A stretch of 64,000 bases of DNA from Persicaria tinctoria (lineage: Eukaryota > Streptophyta > Magnoliopsida > Caryophyllales > Polygonaceae): NCBI GenBank assembly GCA_037127255.1, contig JBANSL010000004.1:29726467-29790466 (forward strand), read 5' to 3'. The translations under genes were made by a program, and so were the position numbers. Under the pieces are notes generated by a model. The model had not been told where the DNA came from. It worked only from the letters and a program-made list of their open reading frames with translations, and did not search any database. Below, one piece after another: positions 36,401-48,900 of this stretch (position 1 is the first letter of the stretch; every line of letters begins with the position of its first letter).

Positions 36401-37393
36401 TGTTAGAACAGACATGGCTACGCTTGAGGATGAAACCCACTTGTCTAGTGTCATTATTGATGCATGGACAGCTATCCTCAACCACAAGGAACAGTATAAA
36501 AGTGCTCAATCACCAGCAAGACTTTTTGTCAATATCAACAAAACTGTAATATTCTTACAATTTTAACTTACAATTACACTCCATTGTTAGCCGTTATTAC
36601 AATTCGTCTGTTTTTTTACTAATTTCTATTCTTCATCCAGTTTAATGTAGCGAGTGTATCATTACGAGCTTGTGATGAACAATTCAAGAGGTTTAACCTC
36701 CACATGGATACTGTATTGTCATTGTCACCACAACTTTCTTTGAAAGATATAGACATGGTACTCCCTTGCAATTAAATAAATAAAGTTCACAAGACCAATC
36801 ACTAATGTTTATTTGTTTTTTATTATGTTGATTAGATTGTATTTGCGGTTGAACGAACAACAGACTATGTCATGGTTGTCTTCAACTTTAAAAACAAAAT
36901 GGTCTAAATTGTTGATGTCACACCATCTTGCGGTGATCCAATTTGCCCCTTCACATTGCCCTTTGAATGTTTGGTAAGTTTTACTACTGATATCTAATAT
37001 TTCTTTCCTTGTCATAATTTCATTTAAATATCAACTCATTTTATAATTAAAATTACATGAATTCTAATTAAATCCATGCAGGGGGATATGCTGATTGCTT
37101 ATCTAACAGATAAGGGACTCCTAGCAAAGGCAGAAATAGTGTCAGATGCAACAACATCAAAAGTTCCCATGACATGGGCTGGAGAGGAGAAAGTTCAATA
37201 TTCTGGGGTATGCCTCATGCGCCACATGGAGACCTTCTTTGGGACAGAGAGAGGGTACAAGTGTGGATTGGAAAAGGGCAATTTCAAGAATATTTCAAAG
37301 TTAGGTGTGAAGTATCTGAGAGATATAGTATGTTCAAAGTTGAATGAAGTGAACGCAGATGTTGTGAAGGCAGCAAAATCCCATGAAGAATGA
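33486..37393 (+). pseudogene. ULP1-like (C48) gene of K, catalytic residues lost
   Basis: Eight exons join in one frame: 33486-33504, 33820-34901, 35070-35348, 35462-36270, 36368-36545, 36641-36757, 36836-36973 and 37082-37393 (978 codons). The N-terminal half is a plant-mobile type region ('IAEIDVHITMGFPMG', 'DLNWCAIVLESLV', 'FYIDRVKLF'), the middle is low-complexity Pro/Ser, and the C-terminus has the ULP1 fold ('MVVFNFKNKMV', 'MTWAGEEKVQ', 'GVCLMRHMETFFG'). Active ULP1 proteins have His before the VV-F strand and Cys in 'DCGV'. Here they read 'TDYVMVVF' and 'YSGVC', so neither is in place. In-frame TAG at 34446-34448 and TAA at 36905-36907. Active relatives cut SUMO from proteins; this one should not. 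Confidence 0.7.
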
Positions 37394-38094
37394 CTTCAAA
37401 AGGAATTCAGGGGCAGAAACTGAATCTTGGTTAAACAACCACAACGCAATTTCGTGTTTTATTTTCAAACTTTGGAATGTATTTTGGTGTAGAAAGTTAT
37501 ATACGCTACTTCTGAAAAGTTTTCTCGTACCAATTAAGACAGTTGTTGTCCCTGTGGTCAATTTTCTCGTACCCGTTAAGACGTTTGTTGTCCCTGTGGT
37601 TTTTTGATGGATAGTATTTGTCAAGATGCATACAACTATAACTGCTTCTAAACAGTTGTGTTTGTTCTTCAATGTGTCAGCACAATTCTCTGCCCTTATA
37701 ATCAAGTGGTCTATGTTATTCAAACAGTTGATTTAGTAATATCCATTCGTTTGTTGTGCAATTATAAACTATTGTTTAGCAAAACTAAGATGATGTTGAG
37801 CAAATTACCAGTAACATAAAAACATAGTTAAACAGTGTCAGCACTACTTTTACCAAAACAATCCACAAACTAATCAAATGTGTCCGCAGTATAACAAGGG
37901 ATAGACGTAAAACTTCAGTCCCAATTTATAATTTGAAATATGAAGAAGGAAATTACAAAATAATTATATGATTATTATGATATTAATATGTTGCATCATA
38001 TCATTAGGATGGAACACATATAAACTAAAATAAATAAAAAATACATTCAACATATAAATAAGTACCAATGTTATTACGTATTAATATAGTAGAA
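37394..38094. other. Intergenic DNA of K
   Basis: AT-rich, with scattered words TTGAGCAAA (near 37795) and GTGTCAGCACTAC (near 37842), plus a local repeat of CGTACC(A/C)(A/G)TTAAGAC with TTGTTGTCCCTGTGGT at 37527 and 37570. I see no gene. Confidence 0.5.
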
Positions 38095-38561
38095 CTACAG
38101 TCCTAAGAAGTCATCAATCTTCTTCCTCCTTTCCATTTCTGCATCTAAAACCTCTTTAACACACCCCATTAGATTGTCCTTTGCGTCTTCAAACAACTGT
38201 CTTTGATTGCCCAGTTCTCTTTCCATCTATATAAAAGATAAAAGACAAGACTCAATCACAGTATGGAAAAAAAATTTATGGATAAAACTTCGAATATCAC
38301 ATTTGATAATGCTTCACCATCTTCATCTTTGGACGCAATCCGAATGTGATGTTCAGTTGCTATTATGGATCTTTGGGATTCCTCATATAATGTGTAATGA
38401 ACCACGACGGCCTCCAACAACTCGGCCCTGCGAGCCTCATTGTTAGTCTTACATGCTTCATCAACTAGATTCATGCGATAACCACGGTAAACAACACTAT
38501 CCAGCACGTCCATCAATTGATGGAAACTCGTGCAAAACCCGACAGTGTTACCATTGTTCAT
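38095..38561 (-). CDS. Small two-exon protein of unknown function
   Basis: ATG 38561-38559; exon 1 to 38301; intron with GTGATA donor and TATATAG acceptor; exon 2 38226-38095 ending TAG. Exons of 87 and 44 codons join in phase, giving 130 residues. The product is soluble and mostly helical by appearance: 'CTSFHQLMDVLDSVVY', 'EARRAELLEAVVVHYTLYEE', then a charged C-terminal helix 'EVLDAEMERRKKIDDFLGL'. No motif is recognised. It lies within K between the ULP-like gene and the RING genes, on the same strand as the latter. Intact frame and clean splice sites argue it is a real gene; function unknown. Confidence 0.5.
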
Positions 38562-39293
38562 CTTTTTAGAGGGGGATGTATTTCTGTTAAAACCAGTTTT
38601 CAGGCACCAATGGATAACAAAGAATGATAAATGGATATATATAGGCAACAATTAGACAATTTTCATCTTGTAACAGTTATTTGTGACAATTTATTTCAGA
38701 GTAACTATAAAAAAAAACTGTCAAAACTGTAAAACTATAAATTGAAAATGGATTACAGTTATTTGAGTTACAGTTATCATTGGAAGACATTACCTAACTC
38801 GTGTCAGCACTACTTTTGGCCTTATCCACCTAGTGTCATCACAAAAACATCAAAAACAGAAACCAGCCAAAATTATAAGAATAGTGTCACCAATAGATCC
38901 AACTACTCTAACCAACAATGTAACAAAAAGACTTTGAACACTTGCCAATTCGTGCAACAGCATAAACTTGAAAATCACAAAAAGAATACTAACCCAGGGT
39001 CTCAAGTAAATGTACCTAATATCAGTGTCAGCGCTACTTTGGGACTTACCCTAATAGTGTCACACACATAAGTTTTAATATCAGAAAATGTCAAGCCATA
39101 AACTTCAATAGCAGAAACCACCAATATGATCAACTAGTGTCACACTAAATGACCTACTTAAATGTCAAAGATTACCATAATTTGAATATAAATCAGAAAG
39201 AAATGTGATCAAGGACAAATTTCATTCATAAAATGTATTTTAGGTTACATCAGTACCATACAAAATTACATACTACACTTATATCAACTAAAG

Positions 39294-39929
39294 CTAGAAT
39301 TCTGCTCGGCAAAGAGGACAGTTGTTTTGAACTAAAATCCAAAATCGTAAACAATTTGGATGAAAGTGATGTTGGCATGGCGTTTGAAGAACAGGATCTG
39401 ACTCCAACATTGGAAGCAGGCAAATTATACATTCTTCATCATCAAGATCAATGTGATATATCTCCCTTAATCCGTCAACATCTATAGGCTCTGGAGGTGC
39501 TGGAGGATCTGCTTGGTCAACCTCCATATGAATGTCATTGTTTATGTCGGACTCATAGCTTGAATCAGACGAAGAGTCATCATAAAAATGTACATTGATG
39601 TTGATGTTGGGACAAAGACCATATTCAACAAGATCAGCATCGACGTCAAACCAACTTCTAGTGTAATCCATTAGAAGCCGATTGGCTACTTGGGTTCTAA
39701 CCTCAACAGTTACTCCTGCATCCTGTAGCACTTCGTTGCAGCAGGCTAGACTCATAGGCAAACCATTCCAAGTAGACGTGTGATAGAATGTTAAGGGAAT
39801 GATGTCAGAGTGGATGGCCACAACAAGTAGACTAGGTCCATACCAGTATGACTCAGATCCTGATATTTCAACTTCATAAGTACCAACGATGTAGTCGTAG
39901 TCTAGTTCAGTATAGGTTGGGAATGCCAT
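39294..39929 (-). CDS. RING-H2 finger protein, copy 1 of K
   Basis: 211 residues, single exon, no breaks. The C-terminal RING (167-208) has 'CIICLLPM', 'CQHHFHPNC' and 'CPLC', i.e. C-x2-C, C-x-H-x2-H-x2-C, C-x2-C, the C3H2C3 set that binds two zincs. Such proteins usually act as E3 ubiquitin ligases, recruiting E2s. The N-terminal 1-115 is a compact region shared with copy 2 at 41971 ('WNGLPM', 'AGVTVEVRTQVAN', 'LLMDYT', 'VEYGLCP') and not known to me; residues 120-160 are acidic and Ser-rich. No membrane segment. The likely promoter is well upstream (TATA-like at 40421-40430, TTTCCCGC at 40434-40441 on the minus strand). RING type sure; ligase activity inferred. Confidence 0.8.
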   Translation of the reverse strand: MAFPTYTELDYDYIVGTYEVEISGSESYWYGPSLLVVAIHSDIIPLTFYHTSTWNGLPMSLACCNEVLQDAGVTVEVRTQVANRLLMDYTRSWFDVDADLVEYGLCPNININVHFYDDSSSDSSYESDINNDIHMEVDQADPPAPPEPIDVDGLREIYHIDLDDEECIICLLPMLESDPVLQTPCQHHFHPNCLRFWILVQNNCPLCRAEF

Positions 39930-41970
39930 TGAAGGAGAGAAAACCTACACAGACAAAATCAAAATATACTCATACATTAGACATTGACTTAAAAATAAAA
40001 CATTACATCGATATTATTAAGAAATAAACATTTGAGAAAGACAAAAGAGAAAAAATGCCTGAAAAACTAGAAAAACCCTAACTGATGACTTTTAATGACA
40101 GTAAGAATCACATAACACCAACGGAATATAATGCAATAGGAAATAAACAAGACAAACACCAATATATGAACATTAATAGACTAAAAATCAAGGGGAAGTT
40201 CAACGGAAATCGGAGAATACAACAATAAAAAATTTGCTGAAGCAGTACATCAAAATAACAGATAACGTTTTTTTTAAAAGGAAGAAAACGGAAATGAGTA
40301 CATACCACAACAGGAATCGCACCTTGAAAGCAAGAAATCTTGATGAGAACGAGAGAGGATGAAGATGAACAAGAAGAAGAAAATGAAACGACTTGCAGAC
40401 AATCTGAACAACGTTTAAGCATAATATAAATAAGCGGGAAATGGGTCGGGCATCTCTAAACGAAGCCCAACAGTTATGTTGAAGGCAATATCAACAATTT
40501 AAACATTTGTGCAAAATTAATGTGTTGATAAGCAAAAATAAGATTATGTTTAGCAAATTTCCACCAATAGCCAGTGTTCAGAAATTTTAATCTGATGATG
40601 AGCAAAAATAATAACATGGTGCAAAAAACAAAATTATTGGAAAATTTTAAAATTATATTGACAAAAAATATAATCATTATGATAATATTTCAACTATAAA
40701 CTACTGTTGTGCAACTATAAACTACTGTTGAGCAAAAATAAGTTGATGTTGAGCAAAATTACACCAATCATCACCACACATTGTGTAACTTTATTCTATC
40801 ATTGAAAAAACTAAGACCACGTTGTGTAACACTCTATTAAGAAACTATAAAATTAGATTGACAAGTAAAATTGAATCATAATGGACAAAATTTCACAAGT
40901 CTCAATTGTGGTGCAAAAATAATCTATTGTTGAGCAAGTTTAACTTACACAACATACACTCGCAGAACCATATAATAGAAGACTGGTATCACCACTAGTT
41001 GTAACTAATACAAGTCTGGTGTCAATACTATGTGCATTAAACACCCCTGGCAACCACATACACTTTGAAATAAAAATATACAAGTGTAGTGTTACCAATA
41101 TTTGTAACTAGTATTAGTGTCAGCACTACTTTGGGTCTAAAACACCTAGTGTCACCACATGAAATTCAAATATCAAAAAACGATCAAACTGGTGACACCA
41201 CAAATTCAAACTAATATAACCCACAATGTCAACAATAATAACACCTCTTTCACCCCGTACACTTAAGAAGAAAAAATACAACACTCGTGTCATCACTACT
41301 TGTAATATAATATGAGTGACACCAATACTTTGCATCTCAAACACATAGTGCCCATCACATACTGTCATACACAATAAAATGAAAAAAATACAAATACATA
41401 CACTTCAAAAATCATAGAATACAAGACTTGAATATCAAGGGGGGATGGGGGAAACCAGTGTCCCCACTAATTGTAACTAATATCACTGTCAGCACTACTT
41501 GGGACACCAAACACCTAGTGTCACCACACACAATGCAAAATCAAAAAATACAACTATGGTGTCGGCATTACTTTAAACTAATCAGCCAATAAATGTTAAC
41601 AATACTTTGGGCATGAAAAACCTCTTTACAAAATATACACTTCAACAACAACAAAAACTAGGCCACCGTCACCACCCATAATATATAAGCATATTCATCA
41701 AAGATCAGGTGGGCTTTCTTCCTCAAATAAAACACAGTATCATACACAAACAAATTTAACAGTGCACGGATTTCATTAATATTATACATTTCCCAACACC
41801 AGTTACGAAAAATAGTTACAAAATACATTAGTATGATTAGAATGGAAATCATATACAAAAAGGTGCCAGATACCAACTTCCATTCATACCATACATTCCA
41901 TTAGCTTAACTACCACAAAATAGATGCACCTACAATGTCTTTTCCAAGCAAATATACATTACAAATAAGC
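39930..41970. other. Spacer between RING genes, word-repeat DNA
   Basis: No gene seen. Two short words recur: TTGAGCAAAAATAA (near 40520, 40595, 40730) and AGTGTCAGCACTACTTTGG or its partner CTAGTGTCACCAC (near 40990, 41110, 41145, 41487, 41518). Confidence 0.55.
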
Positions 41971-42567
41971 CTAAAAGGGTGATCGACATAGTGGACAAAT
42001 GGGTTCATACGACAACCACTCTAGAATACACCCTGTGTGGAAGGTATGATCACACAGTGACCAAAGGGTCGGCGTTGATGGCAGCATCGGATCAAGACAT
42101 ATAGAGCACTGGTCCACATCCTCTAGAGAAGCTGGGGGATCCACATCCTCTTCAGAATCGATGCTCATCTCAGATTGAGAGCTTGAATCAGAGTTCATGT
42201 CATCTTCAGATTCTTCAATGAAACGTACATCGATAATGAGATCGGGGCAGAGACCATATTCAACGAACTCAGCATCGCCTGAAAACCACCTGTGAGTATA
42301 ATCCATTAACATCAGGTTGGCTACTTGAGTTCGAACCACAACAGTGACCCCTGCTTCATGTAACAACTGATCACACTGTTCATAAGTCATCGGCAACCCA
42401 TTCCACTCAGTGAAATGGTCCAGGAACAGCTCAGGGATCCTTTCAGAATTTATAGCCACGTGCAAGATGCTAGGTCCATAAACAGGCGTCCGCCTTGGTG
42501 TGATTACCACTTCAAAAGACCCAACAGTGTAATGGTAACCAATTTGAACTTCAATTGGAAGTGCCAT
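41971..42567 (-). CDS. RING-H2 finger protein, copy 2 of K
   Basis: 198 residues, single exon, intact. The RING (154-195) has 'CSICLDPM', 'CDHTFHTGC', 'LEWLSYEPICPLC': all eight zinc ligands, with a Trp before the last pair as in active RING-H2 E3 ligases. Residues 1-115 align with copy 1 through 'TEWNGLPM', 'AGVTVVVRTQVAN', 'LMLMDYT' and 'VEYGLCP'; the linker is acidic (EESEDDMNSDSSSQ). The pair is a tandem duplication about 2 kb apart inside the transposon, with both frames open. Kept frames in DNA this repetitive suggest recent capture or selection. Substrate unknown. Confidence 0.8.
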   Translation of the reverse strand: MALPIEVQIGYHYTVGSFEVVITPRRTPVYGPSILHVAINSERIPELFLDHFTEWNGLPMTYEQCDQLLHEAGVTVVVRTQVANLMLMDYTHRWFSGDAEFVEYGLCPDLIIDVRFIEESEDDMNSDSSSQSEMSIDSEEDVDPPASLEDVDQCSICLDPMLPSTPTLWSLCDHTFHTGCILEWLSYEPICPLCRSPF

Positions 42568-43630
42568 CTAAGGATACAAAACATACACAACACAAAATAA
42601 ATATACACTCATATAAATTGCTGAAATCAAAACCCTAACCGACTGAAAGATGATGAAAAAATCGTCTAAAAATCAGGAAAAAACAAAAATAAAACTTGCT
42701 AGAAAAATGTAAAAACCCTAACCGATTTTATAAAGTTTACAGGAGATCGAAAGGGAGAGAAATGGATGAGAAAGGGCGCACCTTTGGAAGAAGACTCCGG
42801 AAAGAGGAAGAGCTTGTGGAGGACGACGAAAAGACTTGGAGAGAGGGTAAGGATGAAGAGAGTGGAAATGCTTTGAATGACGTTGGACGCTTGAAGAAAC
42901 AAGGAAGAACACCGCTTTAAATAAAGTTAACGACTTGGGCCAACTTCTTTCATCAGTTAATGGGCCACGGTCTCATGTCTTGAGGTTTAAAATAAACCAA
43001 CCACCAATTTCGTCCAAATCCTATTGTTGTGCAAAATTTAAACTATTGTTCAGCAAAAATAATATCATGTTGAGAAAATTTCCACAAATCGACCATGGTG
43101 TGCAATTTAATTTTAATTATGGCCAAATAAAGGACAACATGATGAGATAAATATATTTGAAAATTCAAAAATTATATTAAGGAAAAATAATATCATATTG
43201 GGAACAAATTCACATAGATCATTTGTTGTGCAAAATTTAACCTATTGTTCAACAAAAATATGATCATGTTGAGCAAATTTTCACTAATCGACCATTGTAT
43301 GCAATTTCATTCTAACGATGACCAAAAAAAAGGCAGCATCGTAAAAAAATATATATTTAAAAAGTAGAAAATTATATTAACGAAAAATAGGATCATAATG
43401 AGCAAAAATTCACAAAGATCAATTTTTGTGCAAAATTTAACCTAGTGTTCAGCAAAATACAACAACAGTCTCAACGCTGCTTGAAACTAACATCAGTGTC
43501 ACCACTATTTTCGTACTTAGGCAGCTGGTGTCAGCCCATAATGTTCTCTTATCTATCTTGAGCACCTAATTTGTCAGATTACATCCAAACTTCCCCACTT
43601 ACACACCAACAACCTATCTAACTACTGGTT
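42568..43630. other. Spacer downstream of the DUF1985-ULP1 gene
   Basis: AT-rich. Contains TTGTTGTGCAAAATTTAA and TTGTTCAGCAAAAATAA about every 180 bp (43020, 43200, 43425) and GTGTCACCACTA near 43500. I see no gene. Confidence 0.5.
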
Positions 43631-44400
43631 CTAAAATTTAAAACTCCAATTTTCTTTGTTCAGATCTGAACACATGAGTTCTCTGAAACGAAAGATCTTT
43701 TCGTTGTTGAAATTTTTAACATCTCCCCCAAATACAGAAGCTTCAATCGCTTTTAATGTAAACACACCGCATGAAGCCATGTAGACAAAGAAAGAAACAA
43801 TGTAATGTAAGAACATAAATAACAAGTATCTAAATGTAACCAAAGAACAAAACAAGATAACAAATACATACCCAGTAGAATCATGCATTAACCTAGGAAC
43901 CATGTATAGCTGGAAAGGAGAGGAATCGAAGTTTTCAAATAGCCCAGCCTTTGCTAAATGAATTGGGAGCCAAATAGCAAACGGTTGCAATTGTTCTTCA
44001 AGAACACCTTCCCTAACAGCAGGAACATTGCAATCGAACACATTGATTACCCTATCCTCAATTTTAATCTCCAACGCCACCCAGTGCTTGTTTATAACGT
44101 TGAAAATTGTGTAAATTTTCTTTACCGATGCCCATGGCTTCCCATAATCAACAGGGCACGTACCGACAAAATAATCCCCAGTGTTGGATTCAAGATCTAT
44201 GTCTTCCCCATAACATGAGGCATAGTCGGGAAGGTACTTAAGATAAAATAGCCAATCAAGAACAAGAACATCTCGATACTTGACAGGGTCCTCATGAATG
44301 CGCTTCCTAATGTGAATCAAACCTGCTTCTAGATGCTAAACAAAGTAATAAGAAAAGTGAATTCAACAATCAAATAATACAATAAAAAGTAATCCACAAA

Positions 44401-44419
44401 TATATATATATATATATAA
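44401..44419. repeat. (TA)n microsatellite
   Basis: About nine TA units in an intron of the DUF1985-ULP1 gene. Confidence 0.8.
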
Positions 44420-45271
44420 TGTAGAAATACAACCAGTTATTACCTGACAATCAAACCACATATTCTTCAATAAAACCCGCTGGAAAAACTTTCTATCAAC
44501 CCTTGAGATTGAACCAACAACGGAAAAATTCCTGCCAAAGAGTACACAAAGCAAAAAAAAAAAAAAAAATACAAGAATGTACTGTTTGATGGGATAAGAT
44601 TGGAAGCCTTTAGTTGGTCAACTTCGATTCGGATTGCAGGATCCTTGGCGAACGAATCCCAATCAACGCCTTCCCCCTTGTCATCATCATTGTCAGACAG
44701 GCAAATGTACTTTTCCAGGGATGGGTCAACCGTAACTCCAGCAACTTTACCACCAGCGCCTTCGCCTTCACACTTTGTAGATTGAGGCACTTCAGCTGAA
44801 TTTGCTGGAATCCCAACCTCATCTCCAAAAACATTAAAATCAGTGTCAGTAACAACAGGTGGAGACTCCTTACCCACTCCTGAAACCTCAGTACTTAATG
44901 AAGGCAAAGACACGGGCACAACTTCACCAGAAGCGGCAGATGATTTGAAAATTAACTCCTCGCCAGGGAAAGACTGTTGAAGATCAGACACAACATCATT
45001 CAAAATTTTGTTCACATCTTCAACAACAGCCTTCACAGGTGTGGCCTGGGGTTCACCACCACTGACACGTTCATCATCGCCTCTCACAAGAGTGCCGTCG
45101 GGCTTGCCAGGAACGTGCTTATCATTAGCCTTCATGGGTGTGTCCTAGGGCTTACCAGACCTGACATGTTCACCATCAATTATCGCAGGAGAGCTCGCAG
45201 ACTTACCAGCAATGTGCTTATCATCAGCCTTCACAAGTGTGCCCTGGCACTTACCACCACTGGTCTGAATG

Positions 45272-45919
45272 GGTAAATATATAGATAAGGGGATTAACCC
45301 AGAAATGTACAAAAGTTGTATGACCAAGGAAATAGTCATACAAAACGGAAGACGTGGCATCCTATCCAAAAAACAAAAAACCAACCCACGTATACCATCC
45401 CAAAAAATCAGCCAAGTACATGCTGATAACTACCGATGTCCCCAACGCTATGTCGCTCTCCTCAACGCCTCTATACCAAGCCACTAACCCCTACTCTATC
45501 CATGATCTCCTTGTAAGCTCAGCCTGTTTACTAGCCGCTGACACTTCCATCGAGCCGAGAATCTGGACCTGCAGCTTGCTATGATCAGTTCTGCACAGTC
45601 GGTCGGCCTGAACTGCTCCTCTTTGAACCGTACTCCATTTCTCCCCTTCCAAGTAAAGTAGACCAGGGCTTCGAAAGCCATCAGCTTTGCTTTGAAAATC
45701 TGCAATTTCTGAATATGCTGAGGTTCTCTAGCAAACCACTCTAGCCAATCTCCAATGGAGTTGAATCTACAATAGATTACAATCCAATAAAAAACGATAT
45801 CCTGAACCGCCTGGATTGCCGGGCAGCTAAACCACAAGTGATCAACATTCTCTTCTGCACCACTACAGAGGACACAAACTGCTGCTTCTGGCCCTTTCCA
45901 ATGTTTGACAATGGACCCT
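45272..45919 (-). mobile_element. 5'-truncated LINE fragment inside the DUF1985-ULP1 gene
   Basis: Minus-strand reading gives a zf-RVT domain ('VCVLCSGAEENVDHLWFSC') followed by about 220 bp of 3' UTR. The flanks GTCTGAATG (45263-45271) and GTCTGTAATG (45920-45929) look like a target duplication, and the host frame (repeat unit 'TPVKARDKHI') resumes on the other side. It is a different LINE from the one at 8.8-52 kb. Confidence 0.7.
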
Positions 45920-48900
45920 GTCTGTAATGTGCTTATCACGAGCCTTCACAGGTGTGTCCTGACACTTAGCACCACTAACACTTTCGTCATCAACTTTTGC
46001 AAAAGTGTCGTTAACATCAGGCTTGATAGGGTTTGACTGCAACCTCTCAAACAAAGCTTCATAATTAGCAACCCTAACCTCAAGCTCATCGTACCTCTTC
46101 GCCATCTCACCAAACACTTGAAGGCTCCCATTCAACTCAACAATCTTTATTTCAATTGCATATACCCTTGCAGACAACAGGTGCATAATATTAGAGACCC
46201 CTTCAAGCTTCGCAATCCTCCTATAAATCTCCTTCACCTAGTCAGGATGAGATGGGAGAGAAGAAGCAAAAGCATCACCATGCGATTTGGGAGGCAACTC
46301 ACAAGTTGGATCATCGTTAGCATCCATTTGAGGAGAAACATCTTCAATATCTTCCACTTTCTCTGATGACACTGCTATTTTGTCAGCTTCATCACTTGAA
46401 ATGCGAACATCTTCATTTCCACAAGTAGCAGATGTTTGCCCCAGCACAGATTGCCCACCAACAAAATCATGTGCTTTAACACTCCCCAGGGGTGACCTCT
46501 GAACAGAAGGGGTCGGCACATCACCCTCTCCATCACTGTCAGCAGAAGGTGTCTCAACTCCTTCAACGGTGTCACCACAATCAATGCCATCTACAAGGTC
46601 GGCCAAAACATATAGCCTCGCAGTTTGACAAGCATCCAATTTATCGGATTTAGGGGAATGGGTGTTAGAGTGCAAAACATCAACCTTGTCATCGCAAACA
46701 GGAACTTCACCACAAGATTTGGAAGTATGGGTGTCAGCAGTAAAATCTTCACCCTTGTCATCACCAACACTGACTTCACGCCCAGATGTAGAGACTGCAA
46801 CATGAATATCTACAGGCTTCACTACATGTGCACCCTCAGTATCAACAACAGGAACTGAAGGAATAATAAAAGACTTGTCAACAGTACTATCATATAATGG
46901 CCTACCACTACTTACACCACCGTTCTTCTTCATCTTATACCTCCGCTGAAAGACAATATTCAGCGGGACATCATCTTCTAAAAGGTCACATGAATCAGTA
47001 CCCAACCGACATCGCTTGGAAGGTTAAGCAACCACATCAACCTCCTTATGAAATTCTGTGTCATCAGTAACTCTCTTCACCTCCTTAGAAGGAATAACTC
47101 TACCACCTGTCCTCACTGCTGAAGCCTTCTGTCGAGGCTTCTTTACATCACTCTTGACAGATTTTTTACGGTCTAGAGCAATGTATGGATTGAACAGAAC
47201 ACGACTTGCAGAACGTCCCCTCCTCAGGAGAACCCGTTCCTCAGAGGTATCACTGGACTCCACCTTCTGTTTCTTTTTACTACCCATCACTCCAGTGGAA
47301 GATTTCCTCTTCTTTGAGGTCCCTACATCTTCTTTACCCCCCTCTGGGAAAACTTCAAAAGCAGTTTCAAAGGACTTACCATCCTGTTTCTTTCTAGCAT
47401 CCTTGCCTCTCTTCGCAGGTGTCTTCTTCTTTGAGGTCTCGCCTTCATCATTTTTCTGAAACACAATAGCTTCTTCCTCCTCAACCTGGAGAGCCCTATT
47501 TGAAAACTTAGCTTCATATGCCCTTCTACGAACACGACGACTCTAATACAAAGTTGCATCAACAGGTCCAGAAACTATTTCTTCAACTGATGCAACAACT
47601 ACTGCATTAACTACAGCATCAGCTTTTTCACTAGCAAATGTCATTCTTTCGGTGCGTGCAAACTCACCATAAATAGGGAACAACGGAGTCAGGACAAAAC
47701 GCATGTATCAGAATAAAAACCCAAAGATGCATCAAATAAAAATGTTATTTCAGAGAGAAAATATAAAAATATTACCAAATCGCCATGAAAGAACTTCTCA
47801 GCTTCAGCGTATACCTGGCTATAATCACATTGCGAGTGCAACGAGTATGGATCTAGTTCAGGCATCTTAAAATTACAGTCAAAATTAACGGATATAGCTG
47901 GGAAAGCTTCTAATATCCAAGCCTGTTACAAAAGAAAACTCGTTATGACACTACAAAAAAATATTTGAATAATGCTCACATAAGCATTAAAGTTGTGCTG
48001 ACACAGAGAAAAAAAATGATGACATAAGACAAGCAATAACTAAAGCACAATACCTGGAATGCAAGGCAATACCCATACATTTGATAAGAACCCCTAACCC
48101 CATTCCGATCTGCAACAGAAGAACTCTTCAATGACTTCAACAAACGGGTATATGACTCTCTACCCCAAGGATATAGTTCAAACTCCTTCTCATTGCAAGC
48201 AAGAGATAAGAATTGTGCACTTACAACTTCTGACCTCCTATAAACAATTAACCTCTCAATCAACAACAATTTTTCCATAATCAACTTCTTCTTAGACATC
48301 TTTTTCTCAGATATGAAACGATCAAGTAACTCATCATGAGTCATTTTCTTCTGCCCAAAAAATTCAAATATTGACACTTTCTTTGGGATATTACAAAAAC
48401 GGTCTTCACAAGGAAGACCTGTAATAACATGAAACTCAGCAATTGAAAAACGTACAAGATGTCCACCAACTCTAAACCACAACTCATTCTCTTTTTGTGT
48501 TTGTACTTGACGGAGCACCATTTGATGCATAAGCTGAAAATTCATAACCATTTTGGTGCCTTGCGTCAGCACCCATCCAACGCAACTTTTTTGCAAAGTA
48601 TTGTAGTGAGAAGGACACAAATGCTCCTTGATCAGATCACAGACAGAAGGATGTGAATATATGTTGGATCTAGAATGAAATCGCTCAGAACCAGGAATGC
48701 AATATTCCAAACCCTGATCAATAACAGACAATTAAGCAAAAAAACAACCATCAGATTAAGAAAAAACTACAACTTGCTCATCAAAATAAAAAATAACTTA
48801 CATCAGACCCACGATAAGAGGTGGATGAATCAGAAGATTGAGTTCCTGCAAGCAACAAAATACAGAAAAATGTAAATAGACAATAACAGAATATGTGATG

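Noticed and set aside
40434..40441. TTTCCCGC as a functional E2F site for RING copy 1
   Set aside because: A single 8-bp match some 500 bp from the ATG; noted in the gene entry but not supported as a separate feature.
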